NCBI GenBank assembly: GCA_963742955.1
Contig: CAVUOA010000008.1
Span: 1,054,001-1,118,000 of the forward strand
Direction of reading: 5' to 3'
DNA from: CAVUOA01 sp963742955
Lineage (GTDB): Bacteria > Bacteroidota > Ignavibacteria > Tepidaquicellales > OLB5
Length of the DNA: 64,000 nt
Shown: positions 42,001 through 50,754 of the stretch, one piece after another
Numbering within the stretch: position 1 is the stretch's first letter
Layout of the letters: each line of letters opens with the position of its first letter
Translations under genes and position numbers: made by a program
The notes under the pieces: generated by a model
Told to the model about the DNA's origin: nothing
Database searches by the model: none
The model's input: only the letters and a program-made list of their open reading frames with translations

Positions 42001-42278
42001 TGGAAAAATGCACTTTCTGTATTCAGCGTATAATGGACGAGAAGCAAAAGGCATTCGAACAGAACAGACCGGTTAACGGAGATAATATTACTACTGCATG
42101 CCAGGATGCATGTCCCGCTTATGCAATTCATTTCGGGGATGTTTCAAACAAAGAAAATGAAATAGTAAAATACAGAGAGCATAATCTCGGTTACCACGTG
42201 CTCGAAGATATAAACGTGAGACCCAACGTTACATATATTGCCAAACTAAGAAATATTAAACCGGAGAAAGCAGAGTGA
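39090..42278 (+). CDS. actB: ActB, molybdopterin-like/iron-sulfur subunit of alternative complex III
   Basis: 1062 residues. An N-terminal twin-Arg site with lipobox-like end (SRRRFLALMTASAALAAAGC). The B1 part resembles molybdopterin oxidoreductases (CTGCNNACGILVKAREGRP and GKICAKGQASILNLYDPGRL) but is catalytically unusual in ACIII. The B2 part (from about residue 830) has four cluster-binding groups: CTGCGTCIAACSVEN, CQQCDNAPCENVCPV, CVGTRYCSNNCPYKVRR and CTFCIQRI...CQDACP. It transfers electrons within ACIII. Overlaps actC by 4 bases. Confidence 0.95.
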   Translation: MDKKKRKLTDNVQNDNQSDSINIEKTDNKEPNYWRGFNELYNDPEFVKARENEFADGASEGYDLKNLSILSRRRFLALMTASAALAAAGCSDYRDRGEIVPYNKKPEDIVLGIPNYYASTCTGCNNACGILVKAREGRPIKIDGNKEHPVSKGKICAKGQASILNLYDPGRLKEPLFSGERKNHTPVSWADADNKIIAELKNAVTAGKEIALVSHKILSPSYKKLLDDFIAAYPTAKVYSYEYINNETRNSAWNKSYPSSAGNKLFPVLKWDEAKVILALESDFLGNEGNMIEQMRLYSGNRDLVNGKELNRLYAAEGAATLTGFNADYRIRLKTDAIEEFAMCLLNEFVVRRKISGFAVDSKVTSVLQNYSLDDFVKKYSLKKDVIEQLINDLAKNQGSSLVHAGDKLPESTHIAVNLLNEVLGNSKLYSQDSANIDLLPLSSKAELENLTSDMQSGKIAVLIHLGTNPAYHLAPDYNYAEAITKVPLVVSMMELLNDTSDFSHYNLALNNMLESWGDYKTRTGFYSTQQPLIAPLYNTRQKEAILLTWIKGNKDAFNEKLYHEYLMSNWEKTVYPQVNNMIDFKKFWYTALHDGVAIINEKPEDQSNFSSDAFANSTKMTAGSDFVLLLQENHNLGDGRFANNGWLQELPNPVSKVVWDNYAALSVQSASELGVNNDDKIEISVDGRKAELPVFIQPGLADRVVEAALGYGRTKAGEIGSGVGVNAGVLMTKNPSLNARLYNNAKISKAAGKYEVVSTMEHFAIDDTILGQKLEGLQFKRKIIQRGTFEEYKANPDFLSKEKPETPLVSISKTYNYTSPKWGMSIDLNKCTGCGTCIAACSVENNIPIVGKDQVRVNREMMWIRVDRYYSGSPDAPDADFQIMLCQQCDNAPCENVCPVSATNHSPDGLNQMVYNRCVGTRYCSNNCPYKVRRFNYFNFRDHVHDGYYEQDSVSLLYNPEVTVRSRGVMEKCTFCIQRIMDEKQKAFEQNRPVNGDNITTACQDACPAYAIHFGDVSNKENEIVKYREHNLGYHVLEDINVRPNVTYIAKLRNIKPEKAE

Positions 42279-43663
42279 CACTTATAGATTATACCCAGGA
42301 GATACCAATGGTCGAAGGGAGACCTTCGGCCGTATCAATTGATGAAGCAATTGAAGCTCCGATAAATAAAAAGCCTCCAAAAGTATGGTACCTGCTAATT
42401 ACCATAACAAGCTCTATGCTTCTGTTCGGGGCATTCTGCCTGGGGATGACTTTTTATTACGGTATCGGTATGTGGGGAAACAACCAGCCGGTAGGATGGG
42501 CTTTTGACATAGTGAACTTTGTATTCTGGGTTGGTATCGGTCATGCAGGAACGCTGATTTCCGCAATCTTATTCCTGCTTCGCCAGAGATGGAGAACCGG
42601 TATCGCGCGCTTCGCCGAAGCAATGACAATATTTGCGGTTATCTGCGCAGGATTATTTCCTGCTATTCACACAGGGCGCCCATGGCTTGACGGTTATCTT
42701 TTCCCTTATCCCAACCAGAACAATATATGGCCTAACTTTATGTCACCTCTGCTCTGGGATGTGTTTGCGGTATCAACATATTTTACCGTTTCTCTTGTGT
42801 TCTGGTATATCGGTTTAATTCCTGATTTTGCAACGCTGCGGGAAACAGCCAAAAACAAAATAAAGAAAACTATTTATACGGTTTTAAGCCTCGGGTGGAG
42901 GCATTCTTCAAGACACTGGCAGCATTACGAAAAAACTTATCTTATTCTTGCGGGTTTTGCAACACCGCTGGTGCTTTCGGTGCATACAATCGTCAGCTTT
43001 GACTTTGCAGTTGCAGTTCTGCCCGGATGGCATACTACAATTTTCCCTCCTTACTTTGTTGCGGGGGCTGTGTTCTCAGGGTTTGCAATGGTGCAGAACG
43101 TTTTAATATTTGTCCGTAAGGCGTTTAACCTTAAGCATATAATAACGCTTAACCATCTTGAAAAGATGAACCAGATTATGATTGTAACGGGTTCAATAGT
43201 CGGTTTCTCTTATGCAACCGAATACTTTATGGCATGGTACAGCGGCAACCAGTTTGAAATGTTTACGTTTATCAACCGCGCGCTGGGACCTTACGCATGG
43301 GCTTACTGGACAATGGTAAGCTGCAACGTGATTTTCCCGCAGCTGTTCTGGTTCAAGAAAATACGGCGCTCTATTCCCGCTATGTTAATTATAGCCATGT
43401 TTGTAAATGTCGGAATGTGGTTCGAGCGTTTCGTAATTATTGTAACTTCATTGTCGAGAGATTTTCTGCCTTCAAGCTGGGGCATGTATATACCGACAGT
43501 ATGGGATACAGGCATATTAATCGGAAGCTTCGGGCTGTTCTTTACACTGATACTGCTGTTTATAAGGGCATTGCCTGTAGTTTCAATATCGGAAGTTAAG
43601 AGTGTAGTTGAAGGAGCTCATCCTTCGCATGCTTCGCATGAACTGGGAGGCGCGCATGAGTAA
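42275..43663 (+). CDS. actC: ActC, NrfD-like integral membrane subunit of ACIII
   Basis: 462 residues, GTG start overlapping the actB stop. About ten membrane segments, with GHAGTLISAILFLLRQRWR and WYSGNQFEMFTF typical of the NrfD/PsrC quinone-binding family. It is one of two such subunits (with ActF) and the likely quinol site. Its last 8 bases overlap the next gene (start ATG 43656). Confidence 0.93.
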   Translation: MTLIDYTQEIPMVEGRPSAVSIDEAIEAPINKKPPKVWYLLITITSSMLLFGAFCLGMTFYYGIGMWGNNQPVGWAFDIVNFVFWVGIGHAGTLISAILFLLRQRWRTGIARFAEAMTIFAVICAGLFPAIHTGRPWLDGYLFPYPNQNNIWPNFMSPLLWDVFAVSTYFTVSLVFWYIGLIPDFATLRETAKNKIKKTIYTVLSLGWRHSSRHWQHYEKTYLILAGFATPLVLSVHTIVSFDFAVAVLPGWHTTIFPPYFVAGAVFSGFAMVQNVLIFVRKAFNLKHIITLNHLEKMNQIMIVTGSIVGFSYATEYFMAWYSGNQFEMFTFINRALGPYAWAYWTMVSCNVIFPQLFWFKKIRRSIPAMLIIAMFVNVGMWFERFVIIVTSLSRDFLPSSWGMYIPTVWDTGILIGSFGLFFTLILLFIRALPVVSISEVKSVVEGAHPSHASHELGGAHE

Positions 43664-44894
43664 GAAAATATACGGCGTAACAGCATTATTTGATAAGCCG
43701 GATGAAATAAAACACTCGGCTGAAGAAACCGTTAAAGCAGGTTATACAAAGTTTGATGTAAATACGCCTTACCCCGTGCACGGATTTGAAGAGTTTATGA
43801 ATCTGAAATCATCTAAAGTCGGGTTTATAACTTTGTTCTTCGGGCTTTCCGGCGCTGCGCTTGCATTTATATTTATGACATGGGTAACAAGCGTCGATTA
43901 CAAGCTGATTATCGGCGGCAAGCCGTTTTTTACATGGCCTGCATTTATCCCGATTACATTTGAAGTAACCGTTCTTGCGGCTGCATTAGGAACGGTTGGC
44001 GCATTACTGTTCGTTATGCTTCGCCTGCCGGGAATATCCCATCCTCTTCAGGATACAAATTATATGAGAAGAGTCTCATCGGATAAATTCGGGATTGTAA
44101 TAGCAGCTATTGACCCGCTGTTCGATGAACAGAAAGTAATAAGCTTCCTCCGGGGCTTAGGCGGAAAAGAGATTGAAACTATTTATGAAGATGATACGGA
44201 AGCACAAGAAATAAAAGTATTCTCTCCGCGTTTTATCGGGGCAATTGTAATCGCAATAATTGCAACTGCGGGAGGAACTTATTTTGCGCTCAACCATCTT
44301 ATTTACATGCAACCCTTTACATGGATGTGGTTTCAGCCGAAGGTTGTGCCGCAGACACCCAGCACTTTTTTCCCTGACGGCTATTCGATGAGAATGCCTG
44401 TTGAGGGAACTGTTGCAAGAGGCTATATGCCTTATGAATATACCGGCGCGCCTGATTCGGTACTAAAACTGATATCGAACCCGCTTCCGACAACAAAAGA
44501 AGTTATCGAGCGCGGTAAAAAAGAATTTGGAATTTACTGCAGCCCCTGCCACGGCTATTACGGTCAGGGCGATAGCAGGCTTAACGGGCAGTTCCCTGCT
44601 CCTCCAACGCTGCATTCTGATAAAGTCCGTAACTGGCCGGATGCTAATATTTATAACGTAATAACAAACGGTCAGAACGTAATGCCGAGCTATGCTAAAT
44701 CGGTATCAAGAGATGACCGCTGGGCAATAATTCATTACTTAAGAGTGCTTCAGAGGTCGCAGAATGCGCCTGATTCTGATTTGGTTTCGGTTTCGGACAG
44801 TACTAAAACAAGTGCTGCACCAAAACAGGATTCTACAATGAAATCAGGTGAGACAATGAAACAGGTAACAAAGCCTGATTCAACGAAAAAGTAA
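43656..44894 (+). CDS. ActD-ActE fusion, ACIII subunit with one heme c
   Basis: 412 residues from ATG 43656, chosen over the GTG at 43608 because a gggagg sits 7 bases before and the family starts MSKKIYGVTALF. Residues 1-about 230 are ActD (DUF3341) with two membrane segments and a DFGIVI-type soluble part. Residues about 280-385 carry cytochrome c with CSPCH at 295-299 and NVMPSYAKSV for the Met ligand, i.e. ActE. In many genomes these are two genes. Ends in a Lys/Ser/Thr tail. Confidence 0.88.
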   Translation: MSKKIYGVTALFDKPDEIKHSAEETVKAGYTKFDVNTPYPVHGFEEFMNLKSSKVGFITLFFGLSGAALAFIFMTWVTSVDYKLIIGGKPFFTWPAFIPITFEVTVLAAALGTVGALLFVMLRLPGISHPLQDTNYMRRVSSDKFGIVIAAIDPLFDEQKVISFLRGLGGKEIETIYEDDTEAQEIKVFSPRFIGAIVIAIIATAGGTYFALNHLIYMQPFTWMWFQPKVVPQTPSTFFPDGYSMRMPVEGTVARGYMPYEYTGAPDSVLKLISNPLPTTKEVIERGKKEFGIYCSPCHGYYGQGDSRLNGQFPAPPTLHSDKVRNWPDANIYNVITNGQNVMPSYAKSVSRDDRWAIIHYLRVLQRSQNAPDSDLVSVSDSTKTSAAPKQDSTMKSGETMKQVTKPDSTKK

Positions 44895-44968
44895 ATACGA
44901 TTATGGGATTTCCGTTTTCACGGGAATGTATTCACAAACAGGATTTATATTTAGATAATATTTTATAA

Positions 44969-46135
44969 ATGGAATATCAAAGGAAAGATTTACCTGAAAA
45001 AGTTATAAAAACCGGGTGGGCTCTGGTAGCAATCGGTTTGGTTTTGGTTATTGTATCATATCTTGTTAACGCTGAGCGGAGCGCTTTTAATAACCTCATC
45101 GGCTTCATGTTTCTTTTGACTATAGCGGTTGGTTCTTTAATTCTCATTGCGCTTGAATACCTTGCCGGCGCTGTATGGAGCACACCGATGAGAAGGGTAA
45201 GTGAATTTGTTGCAGCATCGTTCCCGTTTGTACTGATACTTGCAATACCTTTGTTTTTGAACCTGCATGGTTTATTCGAATGGACACATACAGATATTGT
45301 TCAGGGAGATAAAGTTCTCCTGGCAAAAACACCTTATCTTAACATAGGATTTTTTACTATACGGTTTGCAGTAATATTTCTAATACTGCTTTTGTTCTAC
45401 TGGCTGTTCACGCGCAACTCACGCAAGCAGGATATAACAAAAGACCAGCGTCTTACATCGTTCAACGTAAAGCTCTCTGCGCCGTTTATGCCGTTAGTTG
45501 CAATAGGGCTTGCAGTGCTGGGTATTGACTGGATTATGAGCTTAACCCCGCACTGGTATTCAACTATATTCGGGTTTTACATTATAACCGGCACAATTTT
45601 AGCGGGACTGGGTGCAACTACATATATAGTTGTAAAGCTGAATGAAAACGGGTATTTCCAGCCAAAGCTGAGAAGTGACCATTATTACTCGCTTGGCGCG
45701 CTGATGTTTGCGTTCACAAATTTCTGGGCATATATTGCATTCAGCCAGTTCCTTTTAATATGGTATGCAAACATTCCCGAAGAAACAGTATGGTTTCTTG
45801 CAAGGTGGAACGGCTCATGGAAATATATTTCGGTTGCGCTGATTCTGGTTAGATTTGCAATTCCTTATGCAGGATTGCTTGCACAGCCCGCAAAGATGAA
45901 TCCGAAAAGATTGAAGATTATGGGATTGTGGATTTTGTTTTCGCATTTATTTGATTTGTACTGGCTCATAATGCCTACTATCAGCCCGAATGCATTTTTC
46001 AGCTGGTTTGAAATCGGTTTCCCGGTTCTTGTTATAGGAATAATAATAGTTGTGTTCAGCATGCAGGCTAAAAAACACAACCTCATGCCGATTGGAGACC
46101 CGAAATTACAAAGAGGCATAGATTTTCATTTGTAA
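44969..46135 (+). CDS. actF: ActF, second NrfD-like membrane subunit of ACIII
   Basis: 388 residues, about ten membrane segments. HWYSTIFGFYIITGTILAG, SDHYYSLGALMFAFTNFWAY and WYANIPEETVWF match ActF. Together with ActC it builds the membrane core of ACIII. Starts 74 bases after the ActD-ActE stop. Confidence 0.93.
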   Translation: MEYQRKDLPEKVIKTGWALVAIGLVLVIVSYLVNAERSAFNNLIGFMFLLTIAVGSLILIALEYLAGAVWSTPMRRVSEFVAASFPFVLILAIPLFLNLHGLFEWTHTDIVQGDKVLLAKTPYLNIGFFTIRFAVIFLILLLFYWLFTRNSRKQDITKDQRLTSFNVKLSAPFMPLVAIGLAVLGIDWIMSLTPHWYSTIFGFYIITGTILAGLGATTYIVVKLNENGYFQPKLRSDHYYSLGALMFAFTNFWAYIAFSQFLLIWYANIPEETVWFLARWNGSWKYISVALILVRFAIPYAGLLAQPAKMNPKRLKIMGLWILFSHLFDLYWLIMPTISPNAFFSWFEIGFPVLVIGIIIVVFSMQAKKHNLMPIGDPKLQRGIDFHL

Positions 46136-46143
46136 AATATTTT

Positions 46144-46237
46144 TGTCATTGCGAGGAACGCAGTGACGAAGCAATCCCTTACATTAATGGAAAAAAGAGA
46201 TTGCTTCGTCCCGATGAATCGGGACTCACAATGACAG
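46144..46237. repeat. Dispersed inverted repeat, TGTCATTGCGAGG type
   Basis: tgtcattgcgagg at the left and cacaatgaca at the right, with perfect 12-base inner arms gacgaagcaatc/gattgcttcgtc. This form is common in intergenic DNA of many bacteria. It separates actF from the downstream cytochrome gene. Confidence 0.75.
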
Positions 46238-46250
46238 TTAATTTAAAACA

Positions 46251-47198
46251 ATGTTAGGTCAAAACGATAATATAAATCTCGAAGTAAACGAAAAGAAAAG
46301 TGTCTATCTGAGACTCTACGGACTGCTTTATATAGTTGTTATTATTGCTGTAGTCGGGCTGGGAATTGTTTACATCAACAGCATTACAAATTTCTCGGTT
46401 GAAAAAATTGTACCCAACAGCTTTATACAAGACAGCACGGTTCAGGAAGTCGATTTACCGACAGTAAAGGGTACCATTTCGCCGCCTGTTGATATAATGA
46501 AAGAAAGCAAACCAACACAGGAAATGATTGATAAGGGTAAAGGTCTTTTCCAGACAAACTGCGTAAGCTGCCATGGCACAGACGGCAAAGGTGACGGTGT
46601 TGCATCAGCTACATTAAATCCGAAGCCGAGAAACTTCCATGACTTAAACGGATGGAAAAACGGACCGAAGTTTTCCAGCATGTATAAAACTCTGCAGGAA
46701 GGTGTTCCCGGCTCTGCTATGCCGAGCTTTTCTACACTGCTTCCGCAGGACAGGATTGACCTGATTTATTATATCCGTACTTTGGCTGCATATCCTGATG
46801 TAACTACCGATGAGCTTCAGCAGCTCGATAAGACTTATTCGCTTTCATCGGGAGTGAAGCAGCCGAACCAGATTCCGGTTAAGCTTGCGGAAGAAAAAGT
46901 TCTTCAGGAATACAAGCCGGTAGAAGAAAGAGTTAAGAAAATTACAGGGATAATAAAGAGCGATAACGCCTCAGAAGGCGCAATGTTGTTCAAAAAGATA
47001 AGCACAAATATCGAAAAATCAGTAACAACGCTGGTTTCCAACCCGAAATGGAATGAGAATGAGGGCGAATTTGTTAAGTTAGTAAGCAACGAATCAGTAT
47101 ACAACGGCTTTAAAACCAATGTATATGAACTTACTCCCGCTCAGGTTTCTGCTCTATACGGGTATTTAAAGAGTCTTTTTGAAACTAACAAAACTTAA
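46251..47198 (+). CDS. Membrane-anchored monoheme cytochrome c
   Basis: 315 residues. One N-terminal membrane helix (about residues 20-43), then the cytochrome domain with CVSCHG (104-109), and a Met candidate in GSAMPSFSTLLPQ. A C-terminal helical segment (about 230-310) has no cofactor motif. Placed between ACIII and the oxidase, it is the likely electron carrier between them, as inference. Confidence 0.88.
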   Translation: MLGQNDNINLEVNEKKSVYLRLYGLLYIVVIIAVVGLGIVYINSITNFSVEKIVPNSFIQDSTVQEVDLPTVKGTISPPVDIMKESKPTQEMIDKGKGLFQTNCVSCHGTDGKGDGVASATLNPKPRNFHDLNGWKNGPKFSSMYKTLQEGVPGSAMPSFSTLLPQDRIDLIYYIRTLAAYPDVTTDELQQLDKTYSLSSGVKQPNQIPVKLAEEKVLQEYKPVEERVKKITGIIKSDNASEGAMLFKKISTNIEKSVTTLVSNPKWNENEGEFVKLVSNESVYNGFKTNVYELTPAQVSALYGYLKSLFETNKT

Positions 47199-47203
47199 AA
47201 ACA

Positions 47204-48037
47204 ATGTTTAGCTCAACTTTACAAAGAGGGCTCCGGATTTCTCTGCTCTCTGTGCTGATGTTTATAATGTTAAGCACGTTCGTTAAGGCTGATGAGAATC
47301 AGCCCAAAAAAGAAGTCGGCTTTGATGAAAAACTCGGTCAGACAATTCCGCTTGACCTGAAGTTTCTTGATGAACACGGCCAGACGGTTACACTGAAGCA
47401 ATTAATAGATAAACCGGTATTATTTTGTCTTGTCTATTACAATTGCCCGGGACTTTGCAGTCCCCTGCTCAGCGGTGTGGCAAAAGTAATCGGCCAGATG
47501 GACCTAGAACCGGGAAAAGATTTTAAAATTATTACAATCAGCTTTAACCCGAGAGAAACTTATCTGCTGGCATCTGATAAGAAAAAAAATTACTTCGCCC
47601 AGCTGAAAAAACCGATTCCCGATGACGCGTGGAGGTTTCTTGTAGGTGACAGCGCAAATATTGCTGCTATTACAGATGCAGTCGGGTTCAGGTATATTCC
47701 CCAGGGAAGCGATTACATGCACGGCGCAGCTTTAATGGCAATATCGCCAACCGGAAAAATTTCGCGTTATATGTACGGAACCGATTACCAGCCGCTGGAT
47801 GTAAAACTTGCTTTAACCGAAGCATCGGAAGAAAGAACAGGACCGACTATCAGCAAACTGCTGCAGCTATGCTTCAGCAAAGACCCTTCGGGTAAAATGG
47901 TTGTTAATATAACAAGAATTGCAGGGGGCGGCATCCTGTTTTTCATTGCAATATTTGTTGTAGTGTTCGTAGTTAAAAAGAAAAAGAAAAATCCGTCTGA
48001 AGCAGACAAGCAGGCAGATGAAAGGAAAAATACTTAA
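47204..48037 (+). CDS. SCO1/SenC-family copper chaperone
   Basis: 277 residues: N-terminal signal or anchor (about 10-28), the copper site NCPGLCSP (Cys81, Cys85) and His173 in YMHGAALM, and a C-terminal membrane helix (GGGILFFIAIFVVVFVV) that is not usual in the short family members. SCO proteins deliver copper to the CuA site of subunit II, encoded downstream. Ends 2 bases before oxidase subunit I. Confidence 0.9.
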   Translation: MFSSTLQRGLRISLLSVLMFIMLSTFVKADENQPKKEVGFDEKLGQTIPLDLKFLDEHGQTVTLKQLIDKPVLFCLVYYNCPGLCSPLLSGVAKVIGQMDLEPGKDFKIITISFNPRETYLLASDKKKNYFAQLKKPIPDDAWRFLVGDSANIAAITDAVGFRYIPQGSDYMHGAALMAISPTGKISRYMYGTDYQPLDVKLALTEASEERTGPTISKLLQLCFSKDPSGKMVVNITRIAGGGILFFIAIFVVVFVVKKKKKNPSEADKQADERKNT

Positions 48038-48039
48038 AA

Positions 48040-49704
48040 ATGGCTAACGGAACTATCGCGGCTGCTGCACAGCCGAACGAAGTTGATTTCTATCATTACG
48101 AAGGAAAACACAAAGGAATTCTTTCATGGCTGTTAACAACCGACCATAAAAGAATCGGGTTGATGTACCTGGCCTCCATGATGCTTTTCTTCCTGACTGC
48201 AATGACGCTCGGTATACTGATGAGGCTCGAAATGCTTACACCGGGCCAAACAATAATGAAGCCGCAGACATATAACTCCCTGTTCACGCTTCACGGAGTT
48301 ATAATGATATTTCTTTTCATAATTCCGGGTATACCTGCCGTATTCGGTAATTTTTTCCTTCCGATTCAAATCGGCGCAAAAGACGTAATTTTCCCGCGCC
48401 TAAACCTGCTTTCATGGTATCTTTATATGGCGGGCGGAATAATAGCTATCATTTCGCTTTTCACCGGAGGCGGCGCTGCCGATACAGGCTGGACTTTTTA
48501 CGTACCTTACAGCATTCGTTCCGCGCAAAATGTTTCTATGGCAGTGTTTGCAGCTTTTGTGCTGGGGTTTGCTTCTATATTAACAGGATTAAATTTTATT
48601 ACTACGATTCACCGCATGCGCGCACCCGGAATGACATTTTTCCGTATGCCGCTCTTTGTCTGGGGATTGTATGCAACTGCATGGATTCAGGTTCTTGCAA
48701 CTCCCGTGATTGGTATTACGCTTCTGCTTATAATTCTTGAAAGAGCGTTTGGAATAGGAGTGTTTGACCCCGCCCTGGGAGGTGACCCGCTGCTGTACCA
48801 GCATTTGTTCTGGATATACTCACACCCGGCGGTTTATATTATGATTCTCCCCGCGTTTGGAGTTGTATCTGAAATACTCCCTACCTTCGCAAGAAAAGAT
48901 ATTTTCGGTTATAAGCAGATTGCGCTCTCGAGCCTTGCGATTGCTTTAATAGGCTATCTTGTATGGGGGCATCACATGTTTACAAGCGGAATAGCAGATA
49001 TTTCAAGAGTTGTATTTTCGATATTAACATTTCTTGTTGCAATACCAACAGGAGTAAAAGTATTTAACTGGGTTGCAACGCTGTATAAAGGCTCAATTGT
49101 TTTCAGTGTACCGCTGTTCTTTGTGATGGCATTCATTGTAATATTTTCCATTGGCGGGTTAACAGGATTGGTACAGGGCGCGCTTTCAACCGATATTCAT
49201 TTAACCGATACATATTTTGTAGTAGCGCACTTCCATTATGTAATGTTCGGAGGCATGGGAACAATCTTCTTTGCATCGCTTCATTACTGGTTCCCGAAAA
49301 TGTTCGGCAAGATGTATAACGAGAAAGTTGCTTTAATAGCATGTACTATGTTCATCATCGGATTCAACATGCTTTATTTCACAATGTTTATTTTAGGCTA
49401 TATGGGGCAGCCGAGAAGATATTACGATTACCTCCCCCAGCTTCAGGGATACCATGTATTTGCAACTGTAGGCTCTTGGGTTATGGTATCGGGGATTGTG
49501 CTCATGCTCGGTAATTTACTAAGAGGATTAATAAAAGGCGAGAAAGCGCCGATGAACCCATGGGGCGGTACAACACTGGAATGGAAAGTTCCTTCGCCGC
49601 CGCCTGTTGAAAATTTTGAAGATATTCCGCTGGTTACAGGCGGACCGTACATTCATGACCGTGAAACTTATATAATGCATCCTGATAAGGAGGAATCCAA
49701 ATAA
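48040..49704 (+). CDS. ctaD: Cytochrome c oxidase subunit I, A2-type
   Basis: 554 residues, twelve membrane segments. Heme a ligand His in LHGVIMIF (His85), CuB ligands WIYSHPAVY and VWGHHMF, and heme a/a3 His pair in VVAHFHYVMFGG. The D-channel glutamate of the A1 type is absent and replaced by the Tyr-Ser of YSHPAV (260-265), the A2-type signature known from Rhodothermus caa3. It reduces oxygen to water and pumps protons. Its stop overlaps the start of subunit III. Confidence 0.96.
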   Translation: MANGTIAAAAQPNEVDFYHYEGKHKGILSWLLTTDHKRIGLMYLASMMLFFLTAMTLGILMRLEMLTPGQTIMKPQTYNSLFTLHGVIMIFLFIIPGIPAVFGNFFLPIQIGAKDVIFPRLNLLSWYLYMAGGIIAIISLFTGGGAADTGWTFYVPYSIRSAQNVSMAVFAAFVLGFASILTGLNFITTIHRMRAPGMTFFRMPLFVWGLYATAWIQVLATPVIGITLLLIILERAFGIGVFDPALGGDPLLYQHLFWIYSHPAVYIMILPAFGVVSEILPTFARKDIFGYKQIALSSLAIALIGYLVWGHHMFTSGIADISRVVFSILTFLVAIPTGVKVFNWVATLYKGSIVFSVPLFFVMAFIVIFSIGGLTGLVQGALSTDIHLTDTYFVVAHFHYVMFGGMGTIFFASLHYWFPKMFGKMYNEKVALIACTMFIIGFNMLYFTMFILGYMGQPRRYYDYLPQLQGYHVFATVGSWVMVSGIVLMLGNLLRGLIKGEKAPMNPWGGTTLEWKVPSPPPVENFEDIPLVTGGPYIHDRETYIMHPDKEESK

Positions 49705-50333
49705 TGAATCAGCTACTGGAGGCTGCTGCTGACCAGCCGCATATTCACAGAGACGATACAGGCTCTAAAATGGGGATGTGGCTTTTCCTGTTCACCGAGC
49801 TTCTTTTGTTCGGCGGGCTGTTCCTGTTATATGCAGGCTACAGATTTTTATACCCGGACGGATTTAAAGCGGCTGCAATGGAGCTTAACGGCTTTATAGG
49901 TGCGGTTAATACTATTATACTTATTACAAGCAGCTTTTCCGTTGCTATGTCTATTACAGCGCTGCAGAAGAACCAGAAAAAGCTTGCTGTTTACCTGCTG
50001 GTATTCACTTTAATTTGCGGACTGGGCTTTTTGGTTAACAAGTATTTTGAGTGGAGCACTAAAATTCATCACGGTATTTATCCCAGGGGTCCCGCAATGG
50101 ATGACTTTTCAAAAGGCGAGGTGATGTATTTCGGGTTGTATTACGTTATGACAGGACTGCACGGGCTTCACGTTATAGTCGGAATGATATTTATTGCCGT
50201 AGTGCTCGGCATGATTATACGTGATAAAATCACAAGCACAAATTTCCAGAAACTTGAAAACGCGGGCTTATACTGGCATCTGGTTGATATAATCTGGATT
50301 TTCCTGTTCCCGCTGTTTTATTTAGTACATTAA
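49704..50333 (+). CDS. ctaE: Cytochrome c oxidase subunit III
   Basis: 209 residues, five membrane segments. LFLFTELLLFGGLFLLYA, STKIHHGIYPRG, YYVMTGLHGLHVIVGM and LYWHLVDIIWIFLFPLFYL are characteristic. Short form without the extra N-terminal helices, as usual in this oxidase type. One-base overlap with subunit I. Confidence 0.93.
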   Translation: MNQLLEAAADQPHIHRDDTGSKMGMWLFLFTELLLFGGLFLLYAGYRFLYPDGFKAAAMELNGFIGAVNTIILITSSFSVAMSITALQKNQKKLAVYLLVFTLICGLGFLVNKYFEWSTKIHHGIYPRGPAMDDFSKGEVMYFGLYYVMTGLHGLHVIVGMIFIAVVLGMIIRDKITSTNFQKLENAGLYWHLVDIIWIFLFPLFYLVH

Positions 50334-50342
50334 CGCAAAACC

Positions 50343-50426
50343 TATTCATCGGATGACTATTTATTTAAAACGCTTAAATCACAATTGACACAAAACGATT
50401 CTAAGTAACAAGTCATCCGATGAATA
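50343..50426. repeat. Perfect 16-base inverted repeat between oxidase subunits III and IV
   Basis: tattcatcggatgact (50343-50358) and agtcatccgatgaata (50411-50426) are exact reverse complements with 52 bases between. It is the only long gap inside the oxidase genes. Could be an intramolecular hairpin in the mRNA, adjusting subunit ratios, or an inserted element. No similar copy seen elsewhere in the window. Confidence 0.75.
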
Positions 50427-50460
50427 AAAAAACGATTGTTATATAAATTATTTATACTCT

Positions 50461-50751
50461 ATGAGCGAACATAATACAGAAAGTCACTCAATCGGTTACG
50501 GAACTTACGTAATGGTGTGGCTCGGACTTCTGGCGCTGACTGCTGTTACTGTCAGTGTTTCAGGGTTTGAGTTTGGAGGAATTACTCTTGCTATTGCACT
50601 GCTTATTGCCATAGCAAAGTCTCTTCTGGTTGGTAATTACTTCATGCATCTTAAGTTCGAAAAAGCAATTTTCAAGATTTTCATTGCGGTTTGCATAGTT
50701 ATATTTCTCGTAATGATTATTTTAACATTTTCAGATTTATCTTTCAGGTAG
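50461..50751 (+). CDS. Cytochrome c oxidase subunit IV (prokaryotic type)
   Basis: 96 residues with three membrane segments: VMVWLGLLALTAVTVSVSG, ITLAIALLIAIAKSLLVG and FKIFIAVCIVIFLVMIIL. YFMHLKFEK is the family mark (as in CyoD). ATG at 50461, three bases before subunit II starts. Confidence 0.88.
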   Translation: MSEHNTESHSIGYGTYVMVWLGLLALTAVTVSVSGFEFGGITLAIALLIAIAKSLLVGNYFMHLKFEKAIFKIFIAVCIVIFLVMIILTFSDLSFR

Positions 50752-50754
50752 AAC

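Noticed and set aside
43608..43655. Upstream GTG start for the ActD-ActE gene
   Set aside because: It lies deep inside actC; the ATG at 43656 has a ribosome site and the family N-terminus.
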